From Candidatus Scotarchaeum otlingeri (GTDB lineage: Archaea > Thermoproteota > Nitrososphaeria > Geothermarchaeales > JDFR-13), in contig MTMA02000006.1 in NCBI GenBank assembly GCA_002011075.2, positions 1,356,599 through 1,420,598 of the forward strand: a DNA stretch of 64,000 bases, written 5' to 3'. Below the pieces are notes generated by a model. It was not told the DNA's origin. It did no database searches and was given only the letters and a program-made list of their open reading frames with translations. Made by a program: the position numbers and the translations under genes. Positions 17,696 through 31,561 of this stretch are shown here, in pieces (position 1 is the stretch's first letter; the number at the start of each line of letters is the position of its first letter).

Positions 17696-18112
17696 TCATT
17701 TAACCTCTAGCACCGGGGACTCAGCCCCACATATCTCACACTTTATCATCCAATTCCTCTTAGTTATAATTAATTGTGTATCAGGGCCCCCACATATTGG
17801 ACATATTACATACTTCCTTACAAAATAATCTATAGCTGACTGTAGGGTCTGAGGGTCAATTCTGCTATGGAAGATTAATCTGCCATTAGATGGAGATGTG
17901 GGGGAAGCGAGCTCCTTAGCCAAGAATGTCCTAAATATCTTATAATCTCTATTTATATAATCAGCTATCTCCTTAAAGTTAATAAATACAGTTTTATTAC
18001 CTTGATAAAAGAAGCGTGGATAAGGAACTCTAAACCGCCCTTTATCCACTTTTTTAGGCTTAATCTGTTTATATATCTCTTCCAACATGTCGTAATACTT
18101 ATCATCGCTCAT
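17696..18112 (-). CDS. Translation initiation factor aIF-2 beta subunit
   Basis: C-terminal zinc finger CPICGGPDTQLIITKRNWMIKCEICGAESP; likely start MSDDKYYDML at 18112 rather than ORF start 18220. Confidence 0.93.
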   Translation of the reverse strand: MSDDKYYDMLEEIYKQIKPKKVDKGRFRVPYPRFFYQGNKTVFINFKEIADYINRDYKIFRTFLAKELASPTSPSNGRLIFHSRIDPQTLQSAIDYFVRKYVICPICGGPDTQLIITKRNWMIKCEICGAESPVLEVK

Positions 18113-18276
18113 CAAACAATCCCTCCATTCATTCCATTCTAAATAGATATCGATAGTCAGTGATTTAAATATAGTATGACAGATATTGCCTTCAACAAAT
18201 ATAAATAATTTCTCTATCAAGGTGTTTTAAAGATATTTCCTGCAGGGTGTATACTTATTAATATTAGTTTTTACTA

Positions 18277-19089
18277 TTGCAGAGATATTATGTATATGAG
18301 GTGGCACCATTGAGGATTGGGGTTATCGGGGGTTCTGGACTTGAAGATTTATTCGATGAATTTGCAGCGAAGAAATACTCCACTCCATATGGAAAAATCG
18401 ATATATATCTAGGCTCAGTAGAAGGGGTCGAGGTACTCTATATTCCTAGACATGGGCCGGGACATAGATATCCACCCCATAAAGTCAGGTATAAAGCAAA
18501 TATATATGCTTCGAAGAGACTTGGTGTTGAGTGGTTAATAGCTACTAGCGCAGTGGGATCTCTAAAAAAAGAACTTAGGCCGGGATATTTGGTTATACCT
18601 AATGATATCATTGACTATACTCGTAGATCAGAAACATTTTATAACGAAAAGGTTGTACATGTGGATTTCACTCATCCCTATTGCCTAACTATAAGTGATA
18701 TACTCTTCAAATCTGCATATGAATCTCAAGTGGATGTTAGAAAGGACGCGGTATATATTTGCACTGAGGGTCCTAGATTCGAGACGCCTTCTGAGATCCG
18801 GATGTTTAGAGATTGGGGAGCTGATATTGTCGGCATGACAAATATCCCCGAGTGTGTTTTGGCCCGGGAGTTGGCTATTCACTATGCCCTACTTACTGTA
18901 GTAACTAATTATGCTGCGGGTATGCAGGATAGAATCTCACATGAGGAAGTTTATAGCGTTATGAGAGAGGCAAAGAAGCATGTTCTCCGCATTTTACATA
19001 AGTCCATCGTTAAACTCGATAAAATTAGAGATGTAATTGATGACTGCGTATTTTATAAGGAAGAGGCTGAGAAGCTCCTCCATGGGTGA
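18277..19089 (+). CDS. mtnP: S-methyl-5'-thioadenosine phosphorylase
   Basis: GVIGGSGLEDLF; IPRHGPGHRYPPHKVRYKANI; TEGPRFETPSEIRMFRDWGADIVGMT. Confidence 0.93.
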   Translation: MQRYYVYEVAPLRIGVIGGSGLEDLFDEFAAKKYSTPYGKIDIYLGSVEGVEVLYIPRHGPGHRYPPHKVRYKANIYASKRLGVEWLIATSAVGSLKKELRPGYLVIPNDIIDYTRRSETFYNEKVVHVDFTHPYCLTISDILFKSAYESQVDVRKDAVYICTEGPRFETPSEIRMFRDWGADIVGMTNIPECVLARELAIHYALLTVVTNYAAGMQDRISHEEVYSVMREAKKHVLRILHKSIVKLDKIRDVIDDCVFYKEEAEKLLHG

Positions 19090-20417
19090 GTAATATGAAT
19101 CTCCTTGTCAAAGGTAAATACGTTATATCCGATAAAATCATAAAAGATGGCGCTATAGCCATAGAAGACAACATTATCATGGATGTAGGTGAGGAAAGAA
19201 AGATTAAGAGGTCCGTGGGTAGAGGCTACGAAGTTTATGGTGGGGAAGAATACCTTGTCATCCCAGGTCTCATTAATAGCCATACACATATCTCAATGAC
19301 CCTACTTAGGGGTTATGCCGATGACTATAGTTTGCAAGATTGGCTTGAAAAATGGATTTGGCCAGTAGAAGCTAAGTTGAGGCCAGAGGATATTGAGGCA
19401 GGAGCTATCTTAGGTGCAGTGGAGTCTATATCTATGGGAGTGACTACAGTATGTAGCCTATATCACTATTATCCAGATAGAAATGAGGCTAGTGGATTAC
19501 TTAAGGTGGGTATGCGGGGAACCATCGGTACAGCCTTATTTAGTTGGGATAAAGAAAAGTGCATATATAATTTTAGGGATGCCCTGCATAGGTGGCATGG
19601 CAAAAATAACCTTATCCGTATAGCCATAGGTCCTCATGCTCCTTATACCGTAGACCCAGACCTATGGATCGAAGCCAAGGAACTACTAGATTATGCAAAC
19701 AACAAATATGCTGATAAGGGCGACATCATAATGACGACACACATACTAGAAGATGATAAGGAACCTGAGTTAGTAAAGGAAAAGTTTAATGTAGAATTAC
19801 CCGAAGGAAGCGTAGTTAGATACCTCGATAAATTAGGAGTTCTTGATAATTATATGCTCGCAGCACATATGATTCATCTACATAGAGATGATATTGAGAT
19901 CGTGAAGAAGAGAGGTATAAATATAGCTCATAACCCCATCGCTAACTTAAAACTTGGGATGGGGATAGCCCCCGTATCAAGATATATTGACAGGGGAATA
20001 AATGTCTCGTTGGGAACCGACGGCCCCGCCTCTAATAATACACTCGATATTTTTGAGACGATGAAGATAGCGGCACTGCTACAAAAGGCCATTGATAGAG
20101 ATCCAACTACACTTCCGGCTAAAAAGGTTTTCGAAATGGCCACCATAAACGGAGCTAAAGCATTACATTATGATAATTTAGGGATGATCCGCAAGGGATA
20201 TCTAGCGGATATAGTCCTCATTGACCTCAAGAAACCCCATCTAAAACCCATCTTCGACCCATATAGCCATCTAGTATACAGTGTACGCTCACTTGATGTA
20301 GATACTGTAATAATAGATGGTAAAATAGTATATGAGAAAGGAGAATTTAGTACTATCAGTTATGATGATATTTATAAGAAAATAGATAGAATAATAAATA
20401 GGTTAATGAGTGCATAA
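19086..20417 (+). CDS. Amidohydrolase, 5'-methylthioadenosine/S-adenosylhomocysteine deaminase type
   Basis: GLINSHTHISMTLLRGYADD; GTDGPASNNTLD. Confidence 0.88.
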   Translation: MSNMNLLVKGKYVISDKIIKDGAIAIEDNIIMDVGEERKIKRSVGRGYEVYGGEEYLVIPGLINSHTHISMTLLRGYADDYSLQDWLEKWIWPVEAKLRPEDIEAGAILGAVESISMGVTTVCSLYHYYPDRNEASGLLKVGMRGTIGTALFSWDKEKCIYNFRDALHRWHGKNNLIRIAIGPHAPYTVDPDLWIEAKELLDYANNKYADKGDIIMTTHILEDDKEPELVKEKFNVELPEGSVVRYLDKLGVLDNYMLAAHMIHLHRDDIEIVKKRGINIAHNPIANLKLGMGIAPVSRYIDRGINVSLGTDGPASNNTLDIFETMKIAALLQKAIDRDPTTLPAKKVFEMATINGAKALHYDNLGMIRKGYLADIVLIDLKKPHLKPIFDPYSHLVYSVRSLDVDTVIIDGKIVYEKGEFSTISYDDIYKKIDRIINRLMSA

Positions 20418-20428
20418 GGTGATAATTA

Positions 20429-21670
20429 TTGGTTAGTATAATTAAGGACCCGGGCTTGAAGGATAAAGGTGAGGCGATGGTTTCTTGGGCTGCAGAGCAT
20501 ATGCCTGCACTTAAGGAAATAGTCAAAAGTTATAAGGATAATAAGCCCCTCGAAAATGTGAAGGTAGGTGCATGCCTACATATAACTAAGGAGACAGGGG
20601 CCTTCATGCTAGCACTCATGGAGTTAGGTGCGTCTGTCGCTCTATGCGCTTCTAATCCCCTAACGACTCAAGACGAAGTGGCGGCATATTTATCGGATAA
20701 TGGTGTAGATGTATTCGGCTGGAGAGGTGAGAATGAGATAGATTATATGGCCATGATACACAAGGTTATCGATAGTAATCCAAATATTGTAATCGATGAC
20801 GGAGGAGACCTTCACTCTACGATACATAAAGAAAGGTTGGAGGCATTGCCTTACATATGGGGAGGAACCGAGGAAACCACTACAGGGGTGGTTAGACTAA
20901 GGGTAATGGAGAAAGAGGGAAAACTTAAGTACCCTGTTATCGCTGTTAACGATACACCTACGAAGAGAATCTTTGATAATAAATATGGAACTGGGCAGAG
21001 TACCGTTGATGGCATACTTAGGGCTACATCGTTATTAATTTCTGGGAAGACCGTCGTGGTGTGTGGATATGGATATGTAGGAAGAGGCGTGGCTAGTAGA
21101 TTCAGAGGCATGGGTGCAAATGTAATAGTTACGGAGGTAGATCCGATAAAGGCATTAGAGGCCCATATGGATGGATATAGAGTAATGTCCCTCTATGAAG
21201 CGACTAAATACGGAGATATATTTATTACTTGTACGGGTATGAAAGATGTAATCAGAGAAGAACATTTGCGGCAGATGAAGAATCATGTTATATTGGCAAA
21301 TGCTGGTCATTTCAATGTAGAGATAAATATCGGTGCTTTGGAGAAAATGGCAAAGGAGAAGAAGAGGATTAAACCCTATGTAGATCAATACATTCTGGAA
21401 GATGGTAGAAAGATCTATTTATTAGCCGAAGGGAGACTGGTGAATCTTGTTGCAGCCGAGGGTCATCCGCCGGAGGTCATGATGAACTCTTTCTCTAACC
21501 AGTTATTGTCAGTAATTTATATCTATGAAAATAGGGATAAACTTGAACCGAAGGTATATGATGTACCCGTTGAAATAGATAGGAGTGTAGCAATGTATAC
21601 ATTAAAGGGATGGAACATAACAATAGATGAGTTGACTGAAGAACAGAAAAAATATTGGGAAACCTGGTGA
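20429..21670 (+). CDS. ahcY: Adenosylhomocysteinase
   Basis: CLHITKETGAFMLALMELGA; VVCGYGYVGRGVASRFRGMGA. Confidence 0.95.
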   Translation: MVSIIKDPGLKDKGEAMVSWAAEHMPALKEIVKSYKDNKPLENVKVGACLHITKETGAFMLALMELGASVALCASNPLTTQDEVAAYLSDNGVDVFGWRGENEIDYMAMIHKVIDSNPNIVIDDGGDLHSTIHKERLEALPYIWGGTEETTTGVVRLRVMEKEGKLKYPVIAVNDTPTKRIFDNKYGTGQSTVDGILRATSLLISGKTVVVCGYGYVGRGVASRFRGMGANVIVTEVDPIKALEAHMDGYRVMSLYEATKYGDIFITCTGMKDVIREEHLRQMKNHVILANAGHFNVEINIGALEKMAKEKKRIKPYVDQYILEDGRKIYLLAEGRLVNLVAAEGHPPEVMMNSFSNQLLSVIYIYENRDKLEPKVYDVPVEIDRSVAMYTLKGWNITIDELTEEQKKYWETW

Positions 21671-25228
<3,558 letters not shown>

Positions 25229-25361
25229 TCACTATTATTCTTAACCTAATCCATAAATAAGATAATAACCTAAATAAAAATCAAAAAATATAATCAGATA
25301 TCTAAGCAACTTCCCAAAATATTAAATATAGAAAGAAAGAACAATTAATAGATAGAGAAAA

Positions 25362-25466
25362 GCGGGGGTTCCCCTAGCCTGGCTAACGGGGTAGGGCTTA
25401 GGGGCGTATTGCTGGGAGACCCTATGGCGTAGGCCTTCGTGGGTTCAAATCCCACCCCCCGCACCA
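25362..25466 (+). tRNA. tRNA-Leu (TAG) with 16-nt intron at 25403-25418, CCA encoded
   Basis: GCGGGGG/CCCCCGC acceptor, type II variable arm, GTGGGTTCAAATCCCAC T-arm; BHB: CUUA/UGGG. Confidence 0.9.
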
Positions 25467-25999
25467 CGATTCAATTTTGGTGCTTGTACTTTACCCATAC
25501 TTTTCCAGTTCCATTCTTGCTCTTCTCCGAGCTTCCTTCTCCACATACTCCATAAGCGCTTAAATATTTTGAGCTTTGCGTCTCATATTACCCTATCTCT
25601 AAGCACAACGTGAGAGAGGAGCTGTTTATATTTTCTATCCGGCCAGAAATTCTGGGGTAGGTTTAAGTCGACTTTAACTATTCCGAAACATTTTGAAATT
25701 CGAAGAAGTGATCAGAAAGTATATCTAAATGATGCAGATTATTTCCCTACGAAGAGGGTTTTACCAATAAAATAAGGGTATTCTTGTTTTGTTGAGGAGA
25801 AGAAAGGGTTCATCAGTTAGAAAATCTCGATTTTTCGGCTAAAAAGAATAAATATTTCTAAAGGGAAACACCTTCAATGATATATGATCCTAAAAATAAT
25901 AATTTAATGTATCTCCACGAAGTTTGAGAAGAACAAAAGAAAAGAGTAAGTATCTTGAAAGGGATTTATCTTAAGCGATATAATTTTTTATTATTGAAA

Positions 26000-26812
26000 A
26001 TGTGTGAATTATTAGCTCTATCATTTAACTTACCTGTTGCTCCATGCGTCTCTTTTAAAGGGTTTAGAAAAAGAGGTGAGGATAACCCAGATGGATGGGG
26101 ACTAGCGTTTTATCCCGATAAATCAGTGCAAATATTTAAAGAACCCTTAAGTGCGAAAGAAAGCTTTTTATCAGAATTTGTTGAAAAATATCATAAAATA
26201 AAATCTCAAATATTTATCGCTCACGTGAGAAAAGCTAGTAAGGGGAGTGTTTACTTTCGAAATACACATCCATTTAATAGAGAATTAAATGGGAGAGAGT
26301 ATGTATTTGCTCATAATGGAACCCTCTTGAATTACGAAAAGAAACTGAAATTAGGTAGATTTAGACCTATAGGTGAAACAGATTCAGAATATGTTTTCTG
26401 CCACCTTCTCAGTTGTATAGAAGAAAGAAAAATAAAGGAATGGGGAGAAGGGGATTTTAAATGGCTATCCTCAAAATTAAGGAAAATAAATGAATTTGGA
26501 AGTTTTAACTGTCTTCTCTCAGATGGAAAGCATCTTTTCGCTTACCATGACATGAATGGCTATAATGCACTTCAGTTTCTACATCGTAAACCGCCTTATA
26601 GTGAAATAAGATTAATTGATGAAGATTGGAGGATCGATCTTGGTGAAGAGAAGGACCCTAGACAAAAGGGTTATATTATCGCAACCAGAAGACTTACTAA
26701 CGAAGAATGGAAAAGTTTTCGTTACGGTGAATTGATGGTTTTTAAAGATGGAGAATTGATTTATTCCAATAAGAGAAAAATTATAAAGTATTATCATAGC
26801 AAGCCTACATAA
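26000..26812 (+). CDS. Class II glutamine amidotransferase (YafJ/GATase-2-like)
   Basis: MCELLALSFN with Cys2 nucleophile, DNPDGWGLAFY, FAHVRKAS, FAHNGTL; start set at MCELL. Confidence 0.88.
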   Translation: MCELLALSFNLPVAPCVSFKGFRKRGEDNPDGWGLAFYPDKSVQIFKEPLSAKESFLSEFVEKYHKIKSQIFIAHVRKASKGSVYFRNTHPFNRELNGREYVFAHNGTLLNYEKKLKLGRFRPIGETDSEYVFCHLLSCIEERKIKEWGEGDFKWLSSKLRKINEFGSFNCLLSDGKHLFAYHDMNGYNALQFLHRKPPYSEIRLIDEDWRIDLGEEKDPRQKGYIIATRRLTNEEWKSFRYGELMVFKDGELIYSNKRKIIKYYHSKPT

Positions 26813-27213
26813 AGTATCATTTAAGTAGATAAATCAAGTAAGCTGGTCTCTCACATCGAGCGTGAAGGAAATTATTTCTACACTTTGGGAGAATAGTTTA
26901 TAAAACTGGATTCGAGAGACAAAGTAAAAATGGCTCCGACTAAAAACTACATTCTATACTCATCCTTATAAAAGAAAATAAGTCGAGTAAGTTATAGCAT
27001 GTTATACTGTGTGAAGTATTCGTTAGCTTTCTCTACATAACTTAGAATAATTATGAAGATAACTATTCTTTTTTTGTTACTTTCTTTTAATTTGCTATAT
27101 GAATTGGTTGGGCTACTAATTATATTATAACATATTTCTTTAATTGTGACTATATGAATATTATTTTTCATTAATTAACAAATAGTCAAAAAATAAGTTA
27201 TTAGGGAAGTAGA

Positions 27214-28107
27214 ATGCTTCGTTTAAAGTCTGCGTTTATAGCTACAAGGCCATGGAGCTTTATTATGACGGCTATAGCGATTACATTCGGGGCAGTGATG
27301 GCTTATTTCTTGAATAACACTTTCAGCCCTATCCTATATGTATTGACACTTATTGGTGCGATAACTTTGCATGCGACTGCTAATATATTGAATGATTATT
27401 TTGATAGTAAGTATGAGGTGGACACTCCGGATGCTCCTACGGCACGGTATAGACCACATCCAATTATTACGGGGTTTATGTCGCCATCGGACTTGCTGAA
27501 GTTATCGTTATTATTTATTTTGATAACATCAATTATAGGTATTTATCTCACTATTGTGGCAGGTCTATTTGTACTGGTTTTAGGAGTAATCGGATTAATA
27601 CTGGCTGCTACTTATACAGGTCCACCTATTAAATATAAATACATTGCGCTTGGAGAATTTGCTGTATTCGTAATATGGGGGCCTTTAATGGTTCTCGGCT
27701 CCTATTATGTCCAGACAAGCAGTATATCAATGACTGTAATATACACTTCACTACCTATAGGTATACTCGTCTCTGCAGTGTTATTAGCGAATAACTTGAG
27801 AGATATTGAATTTGATTCGGGGAGAAATATAAAGACACTACCCATATTGCTAGGAAAAAAGCGGGGACTGTTAATATTTGATGGAATGATATTATCTGCA
27901 TATGGCATTGCATTAACTCTGTTTTTGATGGGGCAATTATATATAACTGTATTATTAACATTGGTTACATTGCCTAAGGCTATAAACCTATTGAAGACTT
28001 TCAAGAAAGAGATACCAGATCTAGCTGATCCTATGACGGCACAGCTGGTTATGTACTTTGGCATCGTATATATAATAGCTATAATTCTCGGGATATTATT
28101 ATATTAG
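27214..28107 (+). CDS. UbiA-family prenyltransferase (MenA-like)
   Basis: NILNDYFDSKYEVD and NNLRDIEFDSGRN motifs. Confidence 0.88.
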   Translation: MLRLKSAFIATRPWSFIMTAIAITFGAVMAYFLNNTFSPILYVLTLIGAITLHATANILNDYFDSKYEVDTPDAPTARYRPHPIITGFMSPSDLLKLSLLFILITSIIGIYLTIVAGLFVLVLGVIGLILAATYTGPPIKYKYIALGEFAVFVIWGPLMVLGSYYVQTSSISMTVIYTSLPIGILVSAVLLANNLRDIEFDSGRNIKTLPILLGKKRGLLIFDGMILSAYGIALTLFLMGQLYITVLLTLVTLPKAINLLKTFKKEIPDLADPMTAQLVMYFGIVYIIAIILGILLY

Positions 28108-28143
28108 CAATACATATTTTTTGTATTCTGGTGCTAGGATAGA

Positions 28144-28770
28144 ATGGAAGAAAAGCGAAATATAAATAAAGTGGACCTCCCCTATTTTCTGCTTCCATAC
28201 ATATTATGGATAATCACATTCAATATATTTCCTAAATACTTCTGGTTTCTGATGCCGATATCAACGACTATACTAGGATTATATACGTTATTCAAATATA
28301 GGTCGTTTATTAAATTTGGTTCTCTAAGAGTAGGATTGATAGCATCGATCTCATTATCTATAGTGTTGTATCTCATTTTCTATTTTGGAAATTTTCTACT
28401 GACATTGATTTCTATGGCCAAATATGTAGAGAATATATATCTAATGATCCTGACGGCGCCTAACCTATTGAGCTTAAGCCTAATATTACTCTGGATAGGG
28501 TTGATGGAAGAAATTTATTGGAGAGGCGGCCTCCAAGAAATCCTAAAGAATTATGGATTTAGTAGGCCGTGGTTAGCCTCAACTATATTATATACACTTG
28601 TTCATATTGTTACATTGAACCTCATATTGATTTTTGCTGCATTTATAGTAGGTATTATAATGGGAGTCTCTGCATATAAATACGGCTTGTTTACACCGAT
28701 TTTATTGCATATTATTTGGTTGCAACTTATTATAATCATTATTCCTGTATATCCATATACCTTATCTTGA
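28144..28770 (+). CDS. CPBP family intramembrane metalloprotease
   Basis: LMEEIYWRGGLQE; multi-TM. Confidence 0.8.
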   Translation: MEEKRNINKVDLPYFLLPYILWIITFNIFPKYFWFLMPISTTILGLYTLFKYRSFIKFGSLRVGLIASISLSIVLYLIFYFGNFLLTLISMAKYVENIYLMILTAPNLLSLSLILLWIGLMEEIYWRGGLQEILKNYGFSRPWLASTILYTLVHIVTLNLILIFAAFIVGIIMGVSAYKYGLFTPILLHIIWLQLIIIIIPVYPYTLS

Positions 28771-29205
28771 TTCGTCAAGCTTTTTTAGCTTGTCGATATT
28801 CTCTTTTTCGCTAGGATCTATTTTTGTTGTTGAGAACCAAGCATCTATTATCTCTTTAGCCACTTCCTCTGAAGTTAATCGCCCGCTCAATACCAAGACA
28901 TTGGCATCATTCCATAGCCTTGCTCCCTCCGCTGTTTTGGCGTCTATACATAAAGCGGCTCTTACACCTTTTACTTTATTTGCTACTATGCTGGCCCCTG
29001 TGCCTGTATAACATATTACGATTCCGTATCTATATTTTCCATCGGCTACTGCCTTAGCAGCTTCATATATAGAGTCAACCCATGACTCCAATTTTCCTGT
29101 TTTTATAGCGCCGTAGGAGTCAACTTCAAAACCCTTCTCTTTTAGATACCTAGCTAGAAAGACGGCTACCGGATATATATCATCTGAAGCTATAGCTATT
29201 TTCAT
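28762..29205 (-). CDS. rpiB: RpiB/LacA-family sugar-phosphate isomerase
   Basis: IASDDIYPVAVFLARYLKEKGFEV; GIVICYTGTGASIVANKVKGVRAALC. Confidence 0.88.
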   Translation of the reverse strand: MKIAIASDDIYPVAVFLARYLKEKGFEVDSYGAIKTGKLESWVDSIYEAAKAVADGKYRYGIVICYTGTGASIVANKVKGVRAALCIDAKTAEGARLWNDANVLVLSGRLTSEEVAKEIIDAWFSTTKIDPSEKENIDKLKKLDESR

Positions 29206-29308
29206 GTTCCCACCCGATTTTAATGACAGTTTAAGGTTTCTATCGGCGCAATATAAGAATAGCAGATACTTTTCTTATTAATTCATATAGGCTAATCCCG
29301 CTTATACC

Positions 29309-29713
29309 TTATTTTTTCTCTATATAACTAACAAATTCCTTGATTTTATTATACATGGGGTGAGAATCGGGTATGGTATCTACCCAGTGGCTTAGCATAG
29401 AAACCACCTCATGCATTATTAATTCTATATTACTGCATATATTCTCAATAATGATAGCTGGGATATTATCATAATCGATTTTCATATTGACCGTTTTGAG
29501 GAAAGGAAGGGTTTTACCTATAATTGGTGAGGATATAAAAATCCCTTTATCCGTCAGGTATATAGCTTTGTTCTCTATCTCTCCCAGTTTAAGCATCCAT
29601 TCCGGGCCTGGCGGAATATAATCTTGGAGTGCCTTTAATAATTCAGGAACCAATTTTCTATTCCTAGTCTTCTTAATCCTATCATACAAGTTGTATAGAG
29701 ATCTAGGATCCAT
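29309..29713 (-). CDS. Hypothetical protein
   Basis: ORF. Confidence 0.55.
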   Translation of the reverse strand: MDPRSLYNLYDRIKKTRNRKLVPELLKALQDYIPPGPEWMLKLGEIENKAIYLTDKGIFISSPIIGKTLPFLKTVNMKIDYDNIPAIIIENICSNIELIMHEVVSMLSHWVDTIPDSHPMYNKIKEFVSYIEKK

Positions 29714-29906
29714 GGTTAATAAGAATAGTAAGCTAATAAATTATATTTTAGTTACTTTTTAGCTTATATTATTCATTTTGAATTTTTCTGCTTAGGATTA
29801 TCATCTAATAACCTATTTAGCCATTGGTATTGCTATATGATGTTGATACCGAATATATTCGGGTAAGATAATTTAATGTCAAAATCAGATTTTCTATGGT
29901 GACATT

Positions 29907-30182
29907 ATGTTCAAACATTGCCCTGGGATTAAGAGTATAGTTCAGCCCCAAATTATCATACGGACATGTCCACATTGTGGAGAAGAAATAGAGTTTTTTG
30001 AATATGAGACGATGCAGAAATGCTATTCTTGTGGAAGAGAGGTATATAGAGAACCTTCGGAGGTCTGTATTACTTGGTGCAAATATGCGGATAAATGTAT
30101 TGATGAGTTAGAAGGAAAGAGCATGATAGATCACGAGAGAGCCGAGGAATTAAGAAAAATGTTGAGTGAATACAAGGCATAA
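29907..30182 (+). CDS. Zinc-ribbon protein
   Basis: RTCPHCGEEIEFFEYETMQKCYSCGREV, then further Cys WCKYADKC. Confidence 0.7.
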   Translation: MFKHCPGIKSIVQPQIIIRTCPHCGEEIEFFEYETMQKCYSCGREVYREPSEVCITWCKYADKCIDELEGKSMIDHERAEELRKMLSEYKA

Positions 30183-30237
30183 TGATAAAATGAAATCGTA
30201 TATGTTCGGTATCTAGATAATTAAAAGGAATAATTAT

Positions 30238-30267
30238 ATAGTTTGTAAGGTTGTAAGTACAAACTAT
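30238..30267. promoter_or_regulatory. Inverted repeat ATAGTTTGTA-N10-TACAAACTAT abutting a TATA-like box
   Basis: Perfect 10-bp arms; overlaps attatatatataac upstream of FTR1. Confidence 0.5.
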
Positions 30268-30434
30268 TATATATATAACACTGTTATTATTTATCCCAGT
30301 GGTGAAACTGCTGTGAACTCTATTATTAAATCGTGCTTCATAGATTATGAATTATTAGTCATAAGAAATAGAGAGAGCTCTTTCGATCTAAGTAGTTATT
30401 TTATGTTGTGCCTATTCACTCATGGTGATAAGTA

Positions 30435-31262
30435 GTGATAGGTCAGTTATTAATAGTTCTAAGAGAAGGTTTCGAAGCCGCTCTGATAATCTCAATCATA
30501 ATGGCTTACATAATAAAAACAGGAAAAAGCCATCTAACACGTTATGTATGGTATGGTGTGATTGCATCTATTTCAATAAGTTTTTTCTTAGGAGCATCCA
30601 TTTGGATCTATTATGGCACTCTGTCAGAAGCCACTCAGGTTCTCTTTGAGGGATTGGCAGCTTGGTTAGCGGTTGGTGTATTATCCTCAATGGTATATTG
30701 GATGGCGACAAAAGGGAAAGAGATAAAAATAGATATTGAACGGCGGGTGGCTGAGGCGACTACACGTGGTACGTTATTTGGGTTTTTTACCCTTTCATTC
30801 ATATTAGTCTTTAGGGAGGGGCTTGAAACCGTTTTATTCCTTACCCCATTCCTATTGAGTGATACTATAGGTACAATAATAGGAAGCGTAATTGGAGGAG
30901 TAATCGCCATTTCATTATCGTATCTTATATTTGTAATAGGAATTAATATCAATATCCGACGGTTTTTCTATTTTACAAGCATTTTATTAATCTTATTAGC
31001 GGGAGGATTAGCAGGGTATGGAACCCATGAATTGATAGAATATGCAGAAATTTCTAATATAGATTTAGCATGGTTATCTGAGTATGCGTATAAGTTACCC
31101 ATTGATACTGATAATCCATTACATCATAAGAATATTATAGGTTCCATTTTAGCGGTAATGTTTGGCTATACTGTTAAAGCAGAGTGGGGACGTCTACTTA
31201 TTCACCTGTTATATCTATCTATATCTATTCCAGCAGTCGTATATGTATACAGAAAACAATGA
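30435..31262 (+). CDS. FTR1-family iron permease
   Basis: LREGFEAALIISIIMAY and FREGLETVLFL REGxE motifs, multi-TM. Confidence 0.9.
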   Translation: MIGQLLIVLREGFEAALIISIIMAYIIKTGKSHLTRYVWYGVIASISISFFLGASIWIYYGTLSEATQVLFEGLAAWLAVGVLSSMVYWMATKGKEIKIDIERRVAEATTRGTLFGFFTLSFILVFREGLETVLFLTPFLLSDTIGTIIGSVIGGVIAISLSYLIFVIGININIRRFFYFTSILLILLAGGLAGYGTHELIEYAEISNIDLAWLSEYAYKLPIDTDNPLHHKNIIGSILAVMFGYTVKAEWGRLLIHLLYLSISIPAVVYVYRKQ

Positions 31263-31273
31263 TTTTTTGGACG

Positions 31274-31555
31274 TCACTTATTCTGCTGACTAGTAACTCT
31301 AAGCTTTGATACCAGTTGTTCGTATCTTATTGAATATAATATTGATGAATCAAATGGGTCTGCTTCTCTAAATATGAGGTATATCGCATTTTGGGGACAT
31401 ACAGCAATACATGAACCGAAACCGTCACACAGCCTTTCATTGATTAATAAAGCTTTATCATCAACTATTTCAAGTGCACCCGTTAGGCAAGCCTCCACAC
31501 ATTTAGCGCATCCAATACATCTATCTTTATCTATTTCTATAATTAGACGCTTCAT
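31274..31555 (-). CDS. 2x[4Fe-4S] ferredoxin domain protein
   Basis: CIGCAKCVEACL and CDGFGSCIAVCP. Confidence 0.9.
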   Translation of the reverse strand: MKRLIIEIDKDRCIGCAKCVEACLTGALEIVDDKALLINERLCDGFGSCIAVCPQNAIYLIFREADPFDSSILYSIRYEQLVSKLRVTSQQNK

Positions 31556-31561
31556 AATTAT

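Noticed and set aside
28144-28770. CPBP protease as an abortive-infection defense gene
   Set aside because: Isolated in a core context with no defense neighbours; family is mostly protein-processing, so no defense claim made.
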